Shown in pieces: positions 1 to 11,190 of a stretch of 64,000 nt of DNA. The notes under the pieces are model-generated. The model saw only the letters and a list, made by a program, of their open reading frames with translations. It was not told where the DNA came from and searched no databases. Both the position numbers and the translations under genes were made by a program. The first letter of the stretch is position 1. Every line of letters starts with the position of its first letter. This DNA comes from Solirubrobacteraceae bacterium (GTDB lineage Bacteria > Actinomycetota > Thermoleophilia > Solirubrobacterales > Solirubrobacteraceae), in contig JAJCYD010000034.1 in the NCBI GenBank assembly GCA_029263125.1, positions 1 to 64,000 on the forward strand. The letters run 5' to 3'.

Positions 1-2893
1 CGGGCGCGGCGCCGCTCGTGCCGCGTGTTTCTGTCGAGCCGAGGGACCGGTCTTGATCGGATGTCGACCCTGCGGCCGCTCCGCCTTCGTCGATCGCACG
101 TTTCTCTGCTGCGCTCCCGACGAAGCCTGGCGACTCCTCTCGCGATCCAGGCGGCACGCCCAGCGGCGATCCCGGCGACGTCCCTGCGGATCGCCCCCTC
201 TCGGCGCCCGCCGCGCCGCGCCGCGCAGCCCGACGCCGTGCCCGACCCGCCAGCGGCGCCGCGATCACCGCGCGGAGCGCGTTCATCGCGGCCGCGCGGT
301 CGATGCGTAGGCGCCGCGCGGCAATGTCCGCGGGCAGCAGGAGGGCGGCCAGCGCGACGAGCGCGGGCCAGAGCGCCAAGGGCCGGGTGACCCCGTCGAC
401 GCGCTCGAAGGCGGAGCGCTCCAGATCCTCCATGGCCAGGACGCGGCCACCCGTCTCCGTGGCGAGCCGGGCCAGACGCGGGTCGACCGGTTCGGCGCTG
501 GGGTCCGCGTACTCGGGCGAGTAGGGCACCACGAGACCGGCCGTGCGAGCGCCGGCCGTGCGGCCCTCCGCGTCGAGAGCCGTGACGCGCAGGAGCCAGC
601 TACCCTCCGCGGGCAACTCGACATCGACCTCGTATCGGCCGGCGCCGGCCGGTGCGAGCGCGACCTCGATACGGCGGTCATCCGGACCCGAGAGTACAGC
701 GCGGGTGTCGAGCACGCTGGACGGGCTGCCGTCCGCGTCCACCGCGGTGAGCGCGATGCGCGCCCGGCCGGCGTTCACGCTCGCCTCCAGCCCGAGGCGT
801 TCGTCCTCCGGCGGCGGGGTCACCCAGTCGACCAACTGCACCGCGAACGTGCCGAAGGCGTCCGAATCGACCCAATCCATCGCCCACTGCCGCTTCAGGT
901 CCGACATCCATGCGGCGGAGCGACCCAAGCCGTACTGGCCGTGGGCCAGGACCGGATCTTCCAAGTGCGACCACAGCGCCACGGTGGCGCTGTCCCGCGC
1001 CTCGACGCCGTTGTAGCCATGCAGCGGCGGCAGGGCGCTTGGCTCCAGGCCCGCCAACACCGGGCTACGCGCACCCGGAACGGGCCGGAAGCTCTCCTCG
1101 ATCACGAAGGTCCCCAGCGCCGTCATCGTGTCCTCGACGAAGATGCTCGGCAGGTCGCGATGATCGAGGACCGGGTAGTAACGTCCGCCACCCGCTTGGG
1201 CGAGCTGCTCCATCTCGATCGACGCGCCCGCGCCGATGGCCACGGAGGTCAGGGTGATGCGCTCTTCGGCCATGCGCTTCAACAACGTGTCGTAGCCGCT
1301 GCTGTCGCTCTGCCCGTCGGATAGCAACAAGAGGTGTCTCAGCGGCGCATCGTCCGAGGACAGCTCCTTGAGTCCCGCTTCGAGACCCGCCTGGATGTTC
1401 GTGCCACCGCCGATCTGAAGCCCAAGCACGGCGCGGTCAAAGTCTTGGGGCTGCGCGTGGGGCTGCATGGGCCAGACCAGATGGCTCGATCCATCGAAGG
1501 CCACGATTCCCGCGCGATCCTGGGCTTGGAGCAACGAGGCGCTGAGCATCGTGGCCTGCTTGGCTAGTTCCAGCTTCTGCTCCAATCCCCCACCGCTGTT
1601 GCCCATGCCCATGGGATCCGCCGCCCCGCTGCTCATGCTGCCCGACTTGTCGATCACGTAGGCGATCGCGATCTCCGGGCGGCGCTCCTTGTCACGCACC
1701 TCCATGACGACGGGCAAGGCCTTCTCGACGGCCGTGTGCCGCCAGCCGCCCGAGCCGAAGCTGTTCTCGCCGCCGATCATCACCAGGCCACCGCCGCCGT
1801 CGCGCACGTAGGCAAGCAACGCGTCCTCGGCGTCGTCCGCGACCTCGCGCGCCGCCACGTCGACCAACACCACGGCGTCGTAGCCGGCCAGCGTGAGCAA
1901 GCTCGACGGTGTGTCTTCGGGTGCGCGTACCTCGGGCGATCGTCCCGCCGCACGAAGCGCCGACGTCAGCGGCGCAGCGCGATCCGCCTCGCTCGTCACG
2001 ATCAGCACGCGGGGCGGTCCGGCGACGAGGGTGTAGGCCGCGGACACGTTGTTCTCAGCGTGCTGGTCCTCGTCGGGCGTCAGCAGCGCGCGGAAGCGGC
2101 GGAAGCCCGGCTCGTCGACTTCGATCGTCGTGCCGACCACGGCTGGCGCACCTCCGTCGGTCACGCGCACTTGTTGATCCACCACCACCTTGTCGCCATC
2201 GAAGATCTGCAGCCGGCCCCCTCCGCCACGGGGCGCCCGGACCACGGCTTCGACGCGCACGTTCTGCCCGACCCGCGCCACCGCGGGCGCGTTCAAGGCG
2301 CTGATGAGCACCTCGCGCTCGCCGAGCGCAGCACGGAAGGGCACGACGTCGATCGCGATGTTGCGCGCGCGGGCCAGCCGGATGGGGTCCTCGAGGTCGC
2401 CGATGTTGGAGCGACCGTCCGAGAGCACCACCAGGCGGCCGCCCGCGTCGGCCGGCAACGCGGTCTGGCCCAGCCGGAGCGCGCCGGCCAAGTTGCTTCG
2501 GCCCCCGCCGGGATTCGAGCGAATGGGCACGGCCTCGCCCTCCCGCGCCGCCCGATCGAGCAGGGCGTCCTCGCCGAACACGACCACGGCCGCCCGATCG
2601 CCCTCCGGCATCGCCCCGATCGCGCTCGCGACCAGCGTATCGGCCCGCGTCCGCTCGGCCGGCGGCATGCTGTTGGAGTGATCGATCACGAAGCTCACCG
2701 CGACGCGGCGCACCGGACGCGGCAATCGGGGCTCGGCCAGGGCCAGGATCAAGGCGCTCATGCCCACCGCCCGTAGCGCCGCCGCCCAACGTCGTCGCCG
2801 CTGCCCTCTGCGCCGTTCCCGCAGCGCCAGCCACGCCGCGATCGGCGGCAGCACGAGCGCGAAGAGCGCGAGCGGGCGCGCGAATTCCGGCAT
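1..2893 (-). CDS. VWA/glutamine-amidotransferase-like membrane protein (partial, C-terminus off the left edge)
   Basis: I read this frame by hand; it is open from an ATG at 2893 to base 1, so about 964 residues are present and the C-terminal end is missing. Two N-terminal membrane segments (about residues 6-22 and 38-54) precede a first VWA-like segment with a MIDAS motif DHSNS (71-75). The middle part resembles the class I glutamine-amidotransferase-like fold of such proteins and has a Gly-rich turn but no clear catalytic Cys. A second VWA domain carries DKSGS at about 415-419. A further membrane segment lies near 840-857, then a charged, Gly/Ser-rich tail. The start overlaps the stop of the upstream BatA-like gene by one base (TGATG), so translation is probably coupled. 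It is the last visible gene of the 1-12.3 kb operon. The partner bound by the two VWA domains is unknown. Confidence 0.85.
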   Translation of the reverse strand, partial: MPEFARPLALFALVLPPIAAWLALRERRRGQRRRRWAAALRAVGMSALILALAEPRLPRPVRRVAVSFVIDHSNSMPPAERTRADTLVASAIGAMPEGDRAAVVVFGEDALLDRAAREGEAVPIRSNPGGGRSNLAGALRLGQTALPADAGGRLVVLSDGRSNIGDLEDPIRLARARNIAIDVVPFRAALGEREVLISALNAPAVARVGQNVRVEAVVRAPRGGGGRLQIFDGDKVVVDQQVRVTDGGAPAVVGTTIEVDEPGFRRFRALLTPDEDQHAENNVSAAYTLVAGPPRVLIVTSEADRAAPLTSALRAAGRSPEVRAPEDTPSSLLTLAGYDAVVLVDVAAREVADDAEDALLAYVRDGGGGLVMIGGENSFGSGGWRHTAVEKALPVVMEVRDKERRPEIAIAYVIDKSGSMSSGAADPMGMGNSGGGLEQKLELAKQATMLSASLLQAQDRAGIVAFDGSSHLVWPMQPHAQPQDFDRAVLGLQIGGGTNIQAGLEAGLKELSSDDAPLRHLLLLSDGQSDSSGYDTLLKRMAEERITLTSVAIGAGASIEMEQLAQAGGGRYYPVLDHRDLPSIFVEDTMTALGTFVIEESFRPVPGARSPVLAGLEPSALPPLHGYNGVEARDSATVALWSHLEDPVLAHGQYGLGRSAAWMSDLKRQWAMDWVDSDAFGTFAVQLVDWVTPPPEDERLGLEASVNAGRARIALTAVDADGSPSSVLDTRAVLSGPDDRRIEVALAPAGAGRYEVDVELPAEGSWLLRVTALDAEGRTAGARTAGLVVPYSPEYADPSAEPVDPRLARLATETGGRVLAMEDLERSAFERVDGVTRPLALWPALVALAALLLPADIAARRLRIDRAAAMNALRAVIAAPLAGRARRRAARRGAAGAERGRSAGTSPGSPLGVPPGSREESPGFVGSAAEKRAIDEGGAAAGSTSDQDRSLGSTETRGTSGAAP

Positions 2894-4851
2894 CACGTCC
2901 GACCGCCGTCATGCCGGTCGACGCGGCGTGTTCGTTCGGCCTCGCGACCGGAGGCATCCCCACCGAAAAGGCCCGCGATGCGGCGCAGCGCACCGGCCGC
3001 GCTCCGACGGTGATCGAGCCACCATTCGGCGCTGCCGAGCACAAGCGCCAGGCCGACCAACCAGCGCCACATCTCGCGCCGTCCGCGACGCTCATCGTCG
3101 GACGCGATGGCCTCCGCCGCCGGCGCCGCAAGCACGACGGGCCGGCCGCGCACATCGCTGCCGGCTCCAAGCGCGTGGTTGACCGCCAGCGGCACGACCA
3201 GCGGCGGCTCGTCCTGCCCGGCGTGCAACGTAAGGTGATGGACGCCCACGGCCTCGGGCACCCACAGGACCTCGCTTTGCGCGGGATCGAGGCTCAGGAC
3301 ATCGCCATTGGGCGCCAGCACGGCGGCGCTCGTCACGCGCGGCGGCAAGCGCAGCGCGAGCGGCACGCCCGGCGCCGCGGAGGCTGGCAGCCCGAGCGCG
3401 GTCGTGGGCGCCAGGTGATCGAGCGTGGCTGCAACCCACAAGGGGAAGGCCGGTCGCAGGGGCAGGTCGCTGCGCCCCAAATCGAAGGCGACCACGATGG
3501 CCGGCCGGCCGTCGATCTGCCCTTCTGCCATCAACGGCCACGTACGCCCCTCGACCTCCGCGACGAGCAACGGCAGCCAGCCTTCCCCCAGACCGAGCGC
3601 CGCGGCATCGAGGATCGCCGTCTCGTCGAGGCCCGGCACGGCCAGGGGATGGTCGGGCGCGACGATGATCGGCACGGGCGCATCGAGCTGCCCGAGCACC
3701 TCGATGCCTGCCAGTGAGGCCGTGGGGTGAACCAGCAGGAGCGGCGCGGCCAGCTGCGGCGGCGGTGCGCCATCGGCCACTACGACGTCGGCGCGCCCAA
3801 GCAGCGTGACGCCGTCGGCCGGGACGGTGGTGAGGGCGTCGACGCCGGGAAGCAGCGAGAGGGCGGTCTCGAGGAAGCGGTTGCCGTTGGTCACCAGCGA
3901 GACGCGAGCCCCGTCGCCGCGCGCTGCGACCGCGTAGGCCGCATCGTCCATCGCGAGCAGGTCGTCGCCCGCGAGCCGGGCCGTCAGGGCACCGTCCGCG
4001 CCGCGGGCCAACGGCACGACGTAGGCGGCGTCGCCGCCGGGCGGCAAGCTCAGGTCGCGCGCATCGACCAGCTGCCCGGACGATTCGAGCAGCACGCGGC
4101 GGCGCGCGGTCGTTCGGGCGTGGTTGGCCACGCGCACGAAGGCCTCGCTGCTGCCGTCCGGGCGCGGATCGATGCTGAGCGCCACCACGCTCTGGTTATC
4201 GTCGCCGGTGCCGACCAGCAGCCAATCGAGCGGTGTGGTAGGCGGGCGCGCGCCTTCAGCGTCCAGCGCGCCGTCCGTCACCACCAGCATCCGCGCGTCG
4301 TCCTGACCCTCCGCCAAGGCGCTGGCCAGGCCGAGCGCATCGGCGAGGCGCCCGTGGCTGGGTTGCGGGCGCAGCCCAGCCAGCGCGCGCCGGATGGTGG
4401 CCGGATCATCGCTGCTGGAGAGCAGGACCTCGGTATCGTCCGCGAAGGCAACGAGCGTCACGAGCGCACCCGCGGAGATCGCCTCTTCTGCCCGCTCCTG
4501 CACGACGCGGCGTGCCTCGGTCATACGGTCCGGCTCGACGTCCGTCGCGGCCATGCTGGCCGATTGGTCGAGCAGCACGACCAAGGACGTGCCCACGCTC
4601 CGGTCGGTAAAGAAGAACGGTCGCGCGAACGCGGCCGCGAGCAGCGCGACGGTGGCGATCTGCAACGCGAGCAGCCAGGACGGCGGTGGTCGCCGCCACG
4701 GTCGGCTGGCGGGTGGATCCAGCTCCAGCCGCTGCCAGAGCCACGTGCTCGGCACGCGTTGTTCGCGCCGGTCCACCCGCAGCATATGCAGCACCACGAC
4801 GACGCCGACCAGCGCCATCATCGCAAGCCCAATGGGCCGGATCAGGCCCAC
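2893..4851 (-). CDS. BatA-like VWA-domain membrane protein
   Basis: 652 residues from a GTG at 4851; an in-frame ATG pair about ten codons in is the alternative start. It shows the architecture of BatA/aerotolerance-type proteins: two N-terminal membrane segments (about 8-25 and 58-80) around a short cytoplasmic loop, then a VWA domain with MIDAS DQSAS (95-99), a long extracytoplasmic beta-rich region, and a C-terminal membrane segment near residue 605 ending in a basic tail. VWA domains of this family bind a metal and a protein ligand and act with MoxR AAA+ ATPases; the ligand here is not known. The start lies 7 bases beyond the DUF58 stop, and the stop overlaps the next gene by one base, so it is part of the operon. 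Confidence 0.85.
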   Translation of the reverse strand: MGLIRPIGLAMMALVGVVVVLHMLRVDRREQRVPSTWLWQRLELDPPASRPWRRPPPSWLLALQIATVALLAAAFARPFFFTDRSVGTSLVVLLDQSASMAATDVEPDRMTEARRVVQERAEEAISAGALVTLVAFADDTEVLLSSSDDPATIRRALAGLRPQPSHGRLADALGLASALAEGQDDARMLVVTDGALDAEGARPPTTPLDWLLVGTGDDNQSVVALSIDPRPDGSSEAFVRVANHARTTARRRVLLESSGQLVDARDLSLPPGGDAAYVVPLARGADGALTARLAGDDLLAMDDAAYAVAARGDGARVSLVTNGNRFLETALSLLPGVDALTTVPADGVTLLGRADVVVADGAPPPQLAAPLLLVHPTASLAGIEVLGQLDAPVPIIVAPDHPLAVPGLDETAILDAAALGLGEGWLPLLVAEVEGRTWPLMAEGQIDGRPAIVVAFDLGRSDLPLRPAFPLWVAATLDHLAPTTALGLPASAAPGVPLALRLPPRVTSAAVLAPNGDVLSLDPAQSEVLWVPEAVGVHHLTLHAGQDEPPLVVPLAVNHALGAGSDVRGRPVVLAAPAAEAIASDDERRGRREMWRWLVGLALVLGSAEWWLDHRRSAAGALRRIAGLFGGDASGREAERTRRVDRHDGGRT

Positions 4852-4858
4852 GGCGCCC

Positions 4859-5936
4859 TCATCCGACGAGCCCGCGGCGGCGCAGGAGGCCGAGCACGAT
4901 CTCTTCCACGTCCAGGTCCGTCGAGACGGGAACGAAGGGAATACCGCGGCGCACGCAGAACGCTGCCAAGCCCGTTCGCCACGTGTCCAATGCTTCCTGG
5001 TATGCGCCGAGCGCCGCCTCGTCGATGCTGATCGGCAGGCGCTCGCCGGTCTCGTCGTCTCGCAGGTCCAGGTCGCCGCGCACGCTCGGCTGCAACTCCT
5101 CGCGGTCGAGAATGTGCACGATGGTGGGCTCGTAGCCGGCCATGAGCAGGGCATCGAGACCGTCCTGCCAGCCATCCCCGTAGAGATCCGACAAGAGCAC
5201 CAACGGCCCTGGCCGCCCCGCCGCCGCCGCATATTGCACGAGGCTGCGCCGCGGCGCCGTGCCGCCGGCCGCCTCCTGCGCCGCGAGCCCTGCGAGCAAG
5301 CGCGGCAGTCCCGCCCGCCCGCGCACGATCCGCGGCGCGGACGACGCCCCCTCGGCAAAGGCCAGCGACGCCACCCATTCCTGGCGCCCCAGCGCGACGT
5401 AGCCCAGCGCCGCGGCCAGCCGCTTGGCCAACGCCAGCTTCGACGGCGTCCCCCATGCCATCGACTGGCTCCCGTCCAGCAACAGGTGCAGCGTCGCGTC
5501 CTCCTCCAGCACGTAGAGCTTGACGAAGAGCCGCTCCATCCGGGCATAGGCGCGCCAGTCGATCAGGCGCGGATCATCGCCCTCGGCGTAGGGCCGAAAG
5601 TCGCTGAGCTCGACGCTGCTGCCCTTACGCGGCCCCCTGCGCTCCCCATGCATGACCCCGCGCCGCGGCGCCCGCACGAGCAAGCGCAAGCGATCGAGCC
5701 GCTTCGCGAGCTCGGGCGGCAGCAGTTCGCGGGCGACGGCGGCGTGGGCCGCAGCGGGGAGCGCCGCATCGCTCGTCGCGCTGCCGATCGCATCACCCGT
5801 CGCGCCGACGTCCGATCCGCCGATCGACGTCGATCGCGCCGGCGTGCCGGACGCAGGTCCGGTCGCCCGCGACGTCGACCCGGCCGCATCGACCGAGCCT
5901 GCGCCGCGCGCGTCGGCGTCGCCCGCGCTCGCCTCC

Positions 5937-5944
<8 letters not shown>
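4859..5944 (-). CDS. DUF58 domain protein (MoxR-associated, VWA-like)
   Basis: 361 residues, GTG start at 5944. The first 65 residues are Ala/Gly/Ser/Thr-rich and look disordered. The DUF58 core follows, with HGERRGPRKGSSVELSDF spanning 99-116 and the family hallmark FRPYxxGDDPRxIDW at 116-130. A VWA-like MIDAS DGSQS sits at 157-161. There is no membrane segment, so it should be cytosolic or peripherally bound. DUF58 proteins are almost always encoded beside moxR and bat-type genes; their biochemical role is unresolved. It overlaps the moxR stop by 8 bases and is followed after 7 bases by the BatA-like gene. Confidence 0.9.
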
Positions 5945-7160
<1,216 letters not shown>

Positions 7161-7174
7161 GATGTCGTCTCCCG

Positions 7175-9439
7175 CTATCGCGGCTCGAGCTGCTCGAAGT
7201 ACTGTCGCACGTAGTCGCGCAAACCAGGCGGCACCCCGCGCTGCGATTGGGCCGCACCCGCCGCGTCCCGGTAGCGCGCAAAGACCTGCTCGTAGGGCAC
7301 GATCGCCGGTCCCGCCGCACCCGTGCCGCGGGTCTCCTTGCGCCGCGCCGGCCCCGAAGCCTGATCGGCCCCTTCCCGTGCCGGTACAAAGCTCGAGGTC
7401 CCCTGCGCCCGAGCGCCATCGTCCGGAGCGAACACCCCGCCGGCCGCGGCGCCCTCCACCCCGTGCTGCACCGCCCCGTCCCAGCGCCATGTCTTATCGC
7501 TGCCGGCCGTGACGGCTCCGCCGTCGCCCCAGCCCGACCCACTCGGACCGTAGCCTCCTCCCGACCCGCTACCGGACCCGCCGCTCGATCCTTGGCCCTG
7601 ACCTTGACCTTGGCCAGAGCCAGCACCTTGTCCTTGTCCCTGACCTTGGCCCGAGCCCGAGCCCTGGCCTTGGCCTTGTCCCGAGCCTTGCCCTTGGCCG
7701 GAGCGCTCTCCTTGTCCGGCACCTTGGCCTTGTCCTTCGCCTTGGCCTTGGCCGTCTCCCTGGCCCTGCCCTTGCCCGCTTCCTTGCCCTTCGCCCTGGC
7801 CCTGTCCTTGCCCTTGCCCCTGCCCCTGTCCTTGCGAGGAGCCTTGCTGACCGCCTTGCCCGGCATCTTGGGACGAGCCTGGCTGCGCGCCTGGTTGCCC
7901 ACCGGGCTGCGATCCCGTTCCCGATTGCGAGCCCTGGTTCCCGCCCTGCGAAGATCCTTGCGAAGAGCCTTGCTCGGGACTGCCCGGCGCACCGCTTCGG
8001 GCGCTCGCCAGCGCTCCCTCGCCGCGATTGGACGCGGCGCTCGCTACAGCGCCGCGTGCAGCACCGGTCACGGACTGCGCCTCGCCCAGCACCTCGTCCC
8101 GCTTGCCGCCCTGTTCCGCCGCGCGCAACGCCTCCGCCACGTTCTCGGCCGCGGCGCGCGCCGACGCCGCGTCTGCGCCGGCCACCGCACGCCCCATCTG
8201 CTCCAATGCTTCGGAGGCCCCCGGCACGGCGCCACGCGCCTCCTGGGCCGCCGCGGCCAACGCGGCCGCCAGTTCGGCCCGCGCCGCGTCGTCCATGCCC
8301 TCGACCTCGGCCGCCATCGCCTCCAAGGCCGCGGCGGCCGCCTGCGCATCTGCCGCGCCGCCCTCGCCCTCGCCGTCGCCGGCTCCGTCGCCCTCCGGTT
8401 GCGCCTGTTCTCCGGCCTGCGAGCCGGCCGCGAGCGCGGCCATCGCGGACGCCAAACGTTGACCGGACTCCGCGCGACCCGCGGCCGCGGGATCGCGCAA
8501 CGGCGTTACCGCGCGCTCGGCTTCGGCGATGGCCGCCATCGCGTCGTCCGGTCGGCCGTAGCTTGCGCGCAGTGCCTCGCCGAGGCGTGCCAGGGCCGCG
8601 TCGAGCGCGGCGCGATCCTCGTCGCTCAGCTCCGGCTCTTCGGGCAGGCTCTCGCGCAAGGTCTCGACGGCCTTCACCTGTTCGGCAACCGCATCCTTCA
8701 CGGCCTCCCGAGTGCGCAGCACGTCCCGCTGCGGGTTCGGCGTCACGAGGAGGGCGATCACGGCCACCGTGGGCAGCAAGGCCCATTGCAGCCGTCGCCG
8801 GTCCACCGAGAGCGGGATCGCGGCGACCAGGTCGAGCGCCGCCACGCGCTCCGCGGCGGCCACGCCCAGCCGCGCGAGGAGGGCGCGCGCGGCGTCGGGG
8901 GTGGCGTAGGAGGTGGTGTTGGCGACGGCGGGGGCGACGTCGGGGGCGACGGCGGGGGCGACGTCCGACCCGAGTCGGCGCGCCCCATCTTCCGCCGACG
9001 AGCCCACGGACGCCGCACTGCCGAGGAGGTCGCGCAACCCGAGCTCACGGTCGAGGCGGCGTGCGATCGCGATCGGCGAGCGCCGGCGCCGTAACGCGCG
9101 CAGGGCCACGGCCAGCATGGGCAGGACGAGCAGCGCGGCGGCTACCGCGCGATCCGCGGGGACGGGACGCAGGCGCGCGAACGCGAGGAGCACGAGGGCC
9201 GCGACCGGCCCGACCCACGCGATCCGCGAGGCGGCGTAGATCGCATCGCGGCGCCGGAATCGGCGAGCCGCGACGGCAAGCGCGGCTTCGAGCGTCGACG
9301 TATGGTCGGCGACCGACGCCGAATCGCCCCGACGCCTGTCCCGGGCGTCTTCGCCCCGATCTACGGCGTCCCGATCTAATTCGTCTCGCTCCCTCTCTTC
9401 CGCCTCCATACGCTCCCGCTCCTTCCCTGGCTCAGCCAT
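7175..9439 (-). CDS. DUF4175-like membrane protein with long Gly/Gln/Ser-rich region
   Basis: 754 residues. The ATG at 9439 has a strong GGAGG seven bases upstream. A very charged Glu/Arg/Asp-rich N-terminus (1-45) is followed by membrane segments near 74-90, 97-115 and 212-230, then an Ala/Glu-rich helical, probably coiled-coil region (about 240-480). A low-complexity stretch of mostly Gly-Gln and Gly-Ser follows, encoded by roughly 7,560-7,980. The last 45 residues are ordered again and match the VPYEQVFARYRDAA...LRDYVRQYF tail seen in proteins of MoxR/VWA clusters. That tail and its position between the ABC permeases and moxR suggest a structural or scaffold role in the same machine. The DUF4175 label is tentative. 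Confidence 0.75.
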   Translation of the reverse strand: MAEPGKERERMEAEERERDELDRDAVDRGEDARDRRRGDSASVADHTSTLEAALAVAARRFRRRDAIYAASRIAWVGPVAALVLLAFARLRPVPADRAVAAALLVLPMLAVALRALRRRRSPIAIARRLDRELGLRDLLGSAASVGSSAEDGARRLGSDVAPAVAPDVAPAVANTTSYATPDAARALLARLGVAAAERVAALDLVAAIPLSVDRRRLQWALLPTVAVIALLVTPNPQRDVLRTREAVKDAVAEQVKAVETLRESLPEEPELSDEDRAALDAALARLGEALRASYGRPDDAMAAIAEAERAVTPLRDPAAAGRAESGQRLASAMAALAAGSQAGEQAQPEGDGAGDGEGEGGAADAQAAAAALEAMAAEVEGMDDAARAELAAALAAAAQEARGAVPGASEALEQMGRAVAGADAASARAAAENVAEALRAAEQGGKRDEVLGEAQSVTGAARGAVASAASNRGEGALASARSGAPGSPEQGSSQGSSQGGNQGSQSGTGSQPGGQPGAQPGSSQDAGQGGQQGSSQGQGQGQGQGQGQGEGQGSGQGQGQGDGQGQGEGQGQGAGQGERSGQGQGSGQGQGQGSGSGQGQGQGQGAGSGQGQGQGQGSSGGSGSGSGGGYGPSGSGWGDGGAVTAGSDKTWRWDGAVQHGVEGAAAGGVFAPDDGARAQGTSSFVPAREGADQASGPARRKETRGTGAAGPAIVPYEQVFARYRDAAGAAQSQRGVPPGLRDYVRQYFEQLEPR
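7560..7980 (-). repeat. Low-complexity Gly-Gln/Gly-Ser coding repeat
   Basis: Inside the DUF4175-like gene about 140 codons are built from short imperfect units coding Gly-Gln and Gly-Ser. On the plus strand this appears as many copies of CTTGGCC, CTTGTCC and close variants. Both synonymous and amino-acid variation occur among units, so it is an old diverged repeat rather than a fresh expansion. The unit is six bases, so copy-number changes would keep the reading frame. Confidence 0.85.
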
Positions 9440-9457
9440 ATCGTCGCCTCCTACCGA

Positions 9458-10264
9458 TCACGCTCCAACCCCACCGACCGGACCGCGCACTGCGGACCGC
9501 GTCGAGCGCACCATATTCGCCGTCGCGAGAAATAGGCCGAAGCTGATGCCGAGCGGCAGCAGGTTGCCGAACAACGAAACACCCAATGTCTGGTACAGAT
9601 CCATGTTGGCGGATTGCAAGGTTCCGAAGGCCGATAGCACCCCGATCACGAGCATGCTTCCACAGGAGCGCACCGAGCCAACGATCAACAATGTCAAGTA
9701 GCTGGCGACGAGCGCCCTGCTCGACGAGCGGGTGAGCATCGAGAAGAACAGGCCGAGCGTCGCGCCGCTCAAACCCGTAGCGAACGCGTCGAACCAGGTA
9801 AGCGCGATCCGCCACGGCGCCACGCCGCCGAACACGAAGCCGAGGCTCATCACGGGCAGGCCAGCAAAGAGCAGCAGCGCCACGAATGCCATGGCGCTGC
9901 CCAGCTTGCCCGCGACGATGCGATAGCCGCTCAGCGGCGTGGCCAGTAGGAGGTCCCAGCTGCGCCGCTCCATCTCGCCGCTGATCGATGTGGCTGTCAA
10001 CGCGGGCGCAAGCAGCCACACGAGCAAGCGCTGCGCCGATCCCACGGCGATCACCAAGGTGCTGCCGACGTCTGCCCCGACGCCCCCGAATCCGCCTCGC
10101 GAGGAAAGACCCGCAACCGTCGTCCCGCCGACCGCGGCGACCACAACGAGCATCGCGGTCAGCACCAGGAAGGCGCGTGCGCCGCGGAAGCGTTGACGCA
10201 GCTCGCGCACAAGGACGGGATTCCAGTCCCGTCGCCGGCCCTGGCTACGTCCGAAGATGCTCAA
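9458..10264 (-). CDS. ABC-2 type transporter permease (second of two)
   Basis: 268 residues. The best start is the TTG at 10264, whose TTGA overlaps the stop of the first permease by four bases; no ATG or GTG fits as well. The protein begins with a basic segment containing WNPVLVRELRQRFRG, then has about six hydrophobic segments. Between the second and third is the NosY/ABC-2-type motif EMERRSWDLLLATPLSGY, the loop thought to contact the ATPase. It is clearly a paralogue of the next permease upstream (WELLLATPLSGW in the same place), so the two probably form a heterodimer with the ATPase encoded at 11,187-12,311. The transported substrate is unknown. Confidence 0.85.
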   Translation of the reverse strand: MSIFGRSQGRRRDWNPVLVRELRQRFRGARAFLVLTAMLVVVAAVGGTTVAGLSSRGGFGGVGADVGSTLVIAVGSAQRLLVWLLAPALTATSISGEMERRSWDLLLATPLSGYRIVAGKLGSAMAFVALLLFAGLPVMSLGFVFGGVAPWRIALTWFDAFATGLSGATLGLFFSMLTRSSSRALVASYLTLLIVGSVRSCGSMLVIGVLSAFGTLQSANMDLYQTLGVSLFGNLLPLGISFGLFLATANMVRSTRSAVRGPVGGVGA

Positions 10265-11190
10265 AACGGGGACACGGTCTCGGCCGCCCGCCAGATGGCC
10301 CATGAGAGCATGCCCAGTAGGAGAAGGGTGGCCGATAGGAGGCCGCCGCGTTTGGGCACAGATCCACGGACCCTCGCAGTCGCGAAGAAGAGGAACCAGC
10401 CGGTGATGACCGTCTGCAGCAAGACTTGCTGACCGATCCATTGGGCCTGGTCCCAGGATCCGTAGTCCATCAGGAGCGTCGGCGTGAGCAGCATCATGAC
10501 GGGCGAAAACTGAAGTGCGGTGCTAACGAATATCTCAAGTCCGGAGCCGTTGGATGCATAGGACCAGGGAAGCATTTCGACGACGACCAGGAGGATGAAA
10601 GGGCCCGCAATGAAGAGGGCGGCGCCCAAGTACGCCAAGGAGGCGGCGCGACTCGTCGTTCGTGCAATGGCCGACGCCCCAAGGCCGATCGCGGCCAACA
10701 TCGCGGCGCCGCTCAGGATGGCGATCTGCGACAGCAAGACCGATCCCGGGGAGACACCCCCCAACACGAAGGCCATGCCGAGCATCGGGAGCACACCGGC
10801 CATCAGCAGGAGTCCGAACGCGGTCACCGCGCCCATCTTGCCCGCAATGATCCGCCAGCCGGAGAGCGGCGTCGCAAGCAAGAGCTCCCACGTTCCACGA
10901 TCGCGTTCACCGGACAACAAGCCGAAGGTAAACGCGGGCGCCATCAGGCCCAAGAGGATGCCTTGGAAGAGGACCACGACCGTGAATACGGTATCTCCAA
11001 AGTCCGTTTGATTATAGTAGGGCCTGGCGGTGCTGGAGACGTAGCCGATCCCGTAAGTCACCATCGTGACCACCGTCATGACTGCGAGGAACAAGGTGAG
11101 CGCGATGAAGGCACGCGGTCCGCGGAAACGGGCACGCATTTCGCGCACGAGCACGGGGTTGAGGGTCGGCCGTTGGATCGCTCGCTTCAT
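10261..11190 (-). CDS. ABC-2 type transporter permease (first of two)
   Basis: 309 residues, ATG at 11190 overlapping the ATPase stop (ATGA). The N-terminal NPVLVREMRARFRG element is followed by about six membrane helices. The loop GERDRGTWELLLATPLSGW is typical of NosY/CcmB-like ABC-2 permeases that work with a separate ATPase. The C-terminal helix ends close to the stop, which overlaps the TTG start of the second permease. Tight overlaps on both sides indicate a stoichiometric complex. Confidence 0.9.
   Translation of the reverse strand: MKRAIQRPTLNPVLVREMRARFRGPRAFIALTLFLAVMTVVTMVTYGIGYVSSTARPYYNQTDFGDTVFTVVVLFQGILLGLMAPAFTFGLLSGERDRGTWELLLATPLSGWRIIAGKMGAVTAFGLLLMAGVLPMLGMAFVLGGVSPGSVLLSQIAILSGAAMLAAIGLGASAIARTTSRAASLAYLGAALFIAGPFILLVVVEMLPWSYASNGSGLEIFVSTALQFSPVMMLLTPTLLMDYGSWDQAQWIGQQVLLQTVITGWFLFFATARVRGSVPKRGGLLSATLLLLGMLSWAIWRAAETVSPF

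Noticed and set aside
7247-9094. A Leu/Ala-rich plus-strand frame that looks like many membrane helices
   Set aside because: It is the complement of the Gly/Gln-rich repeat; its hydrophobic LALALSL pattern is produced by the six-base repeat.
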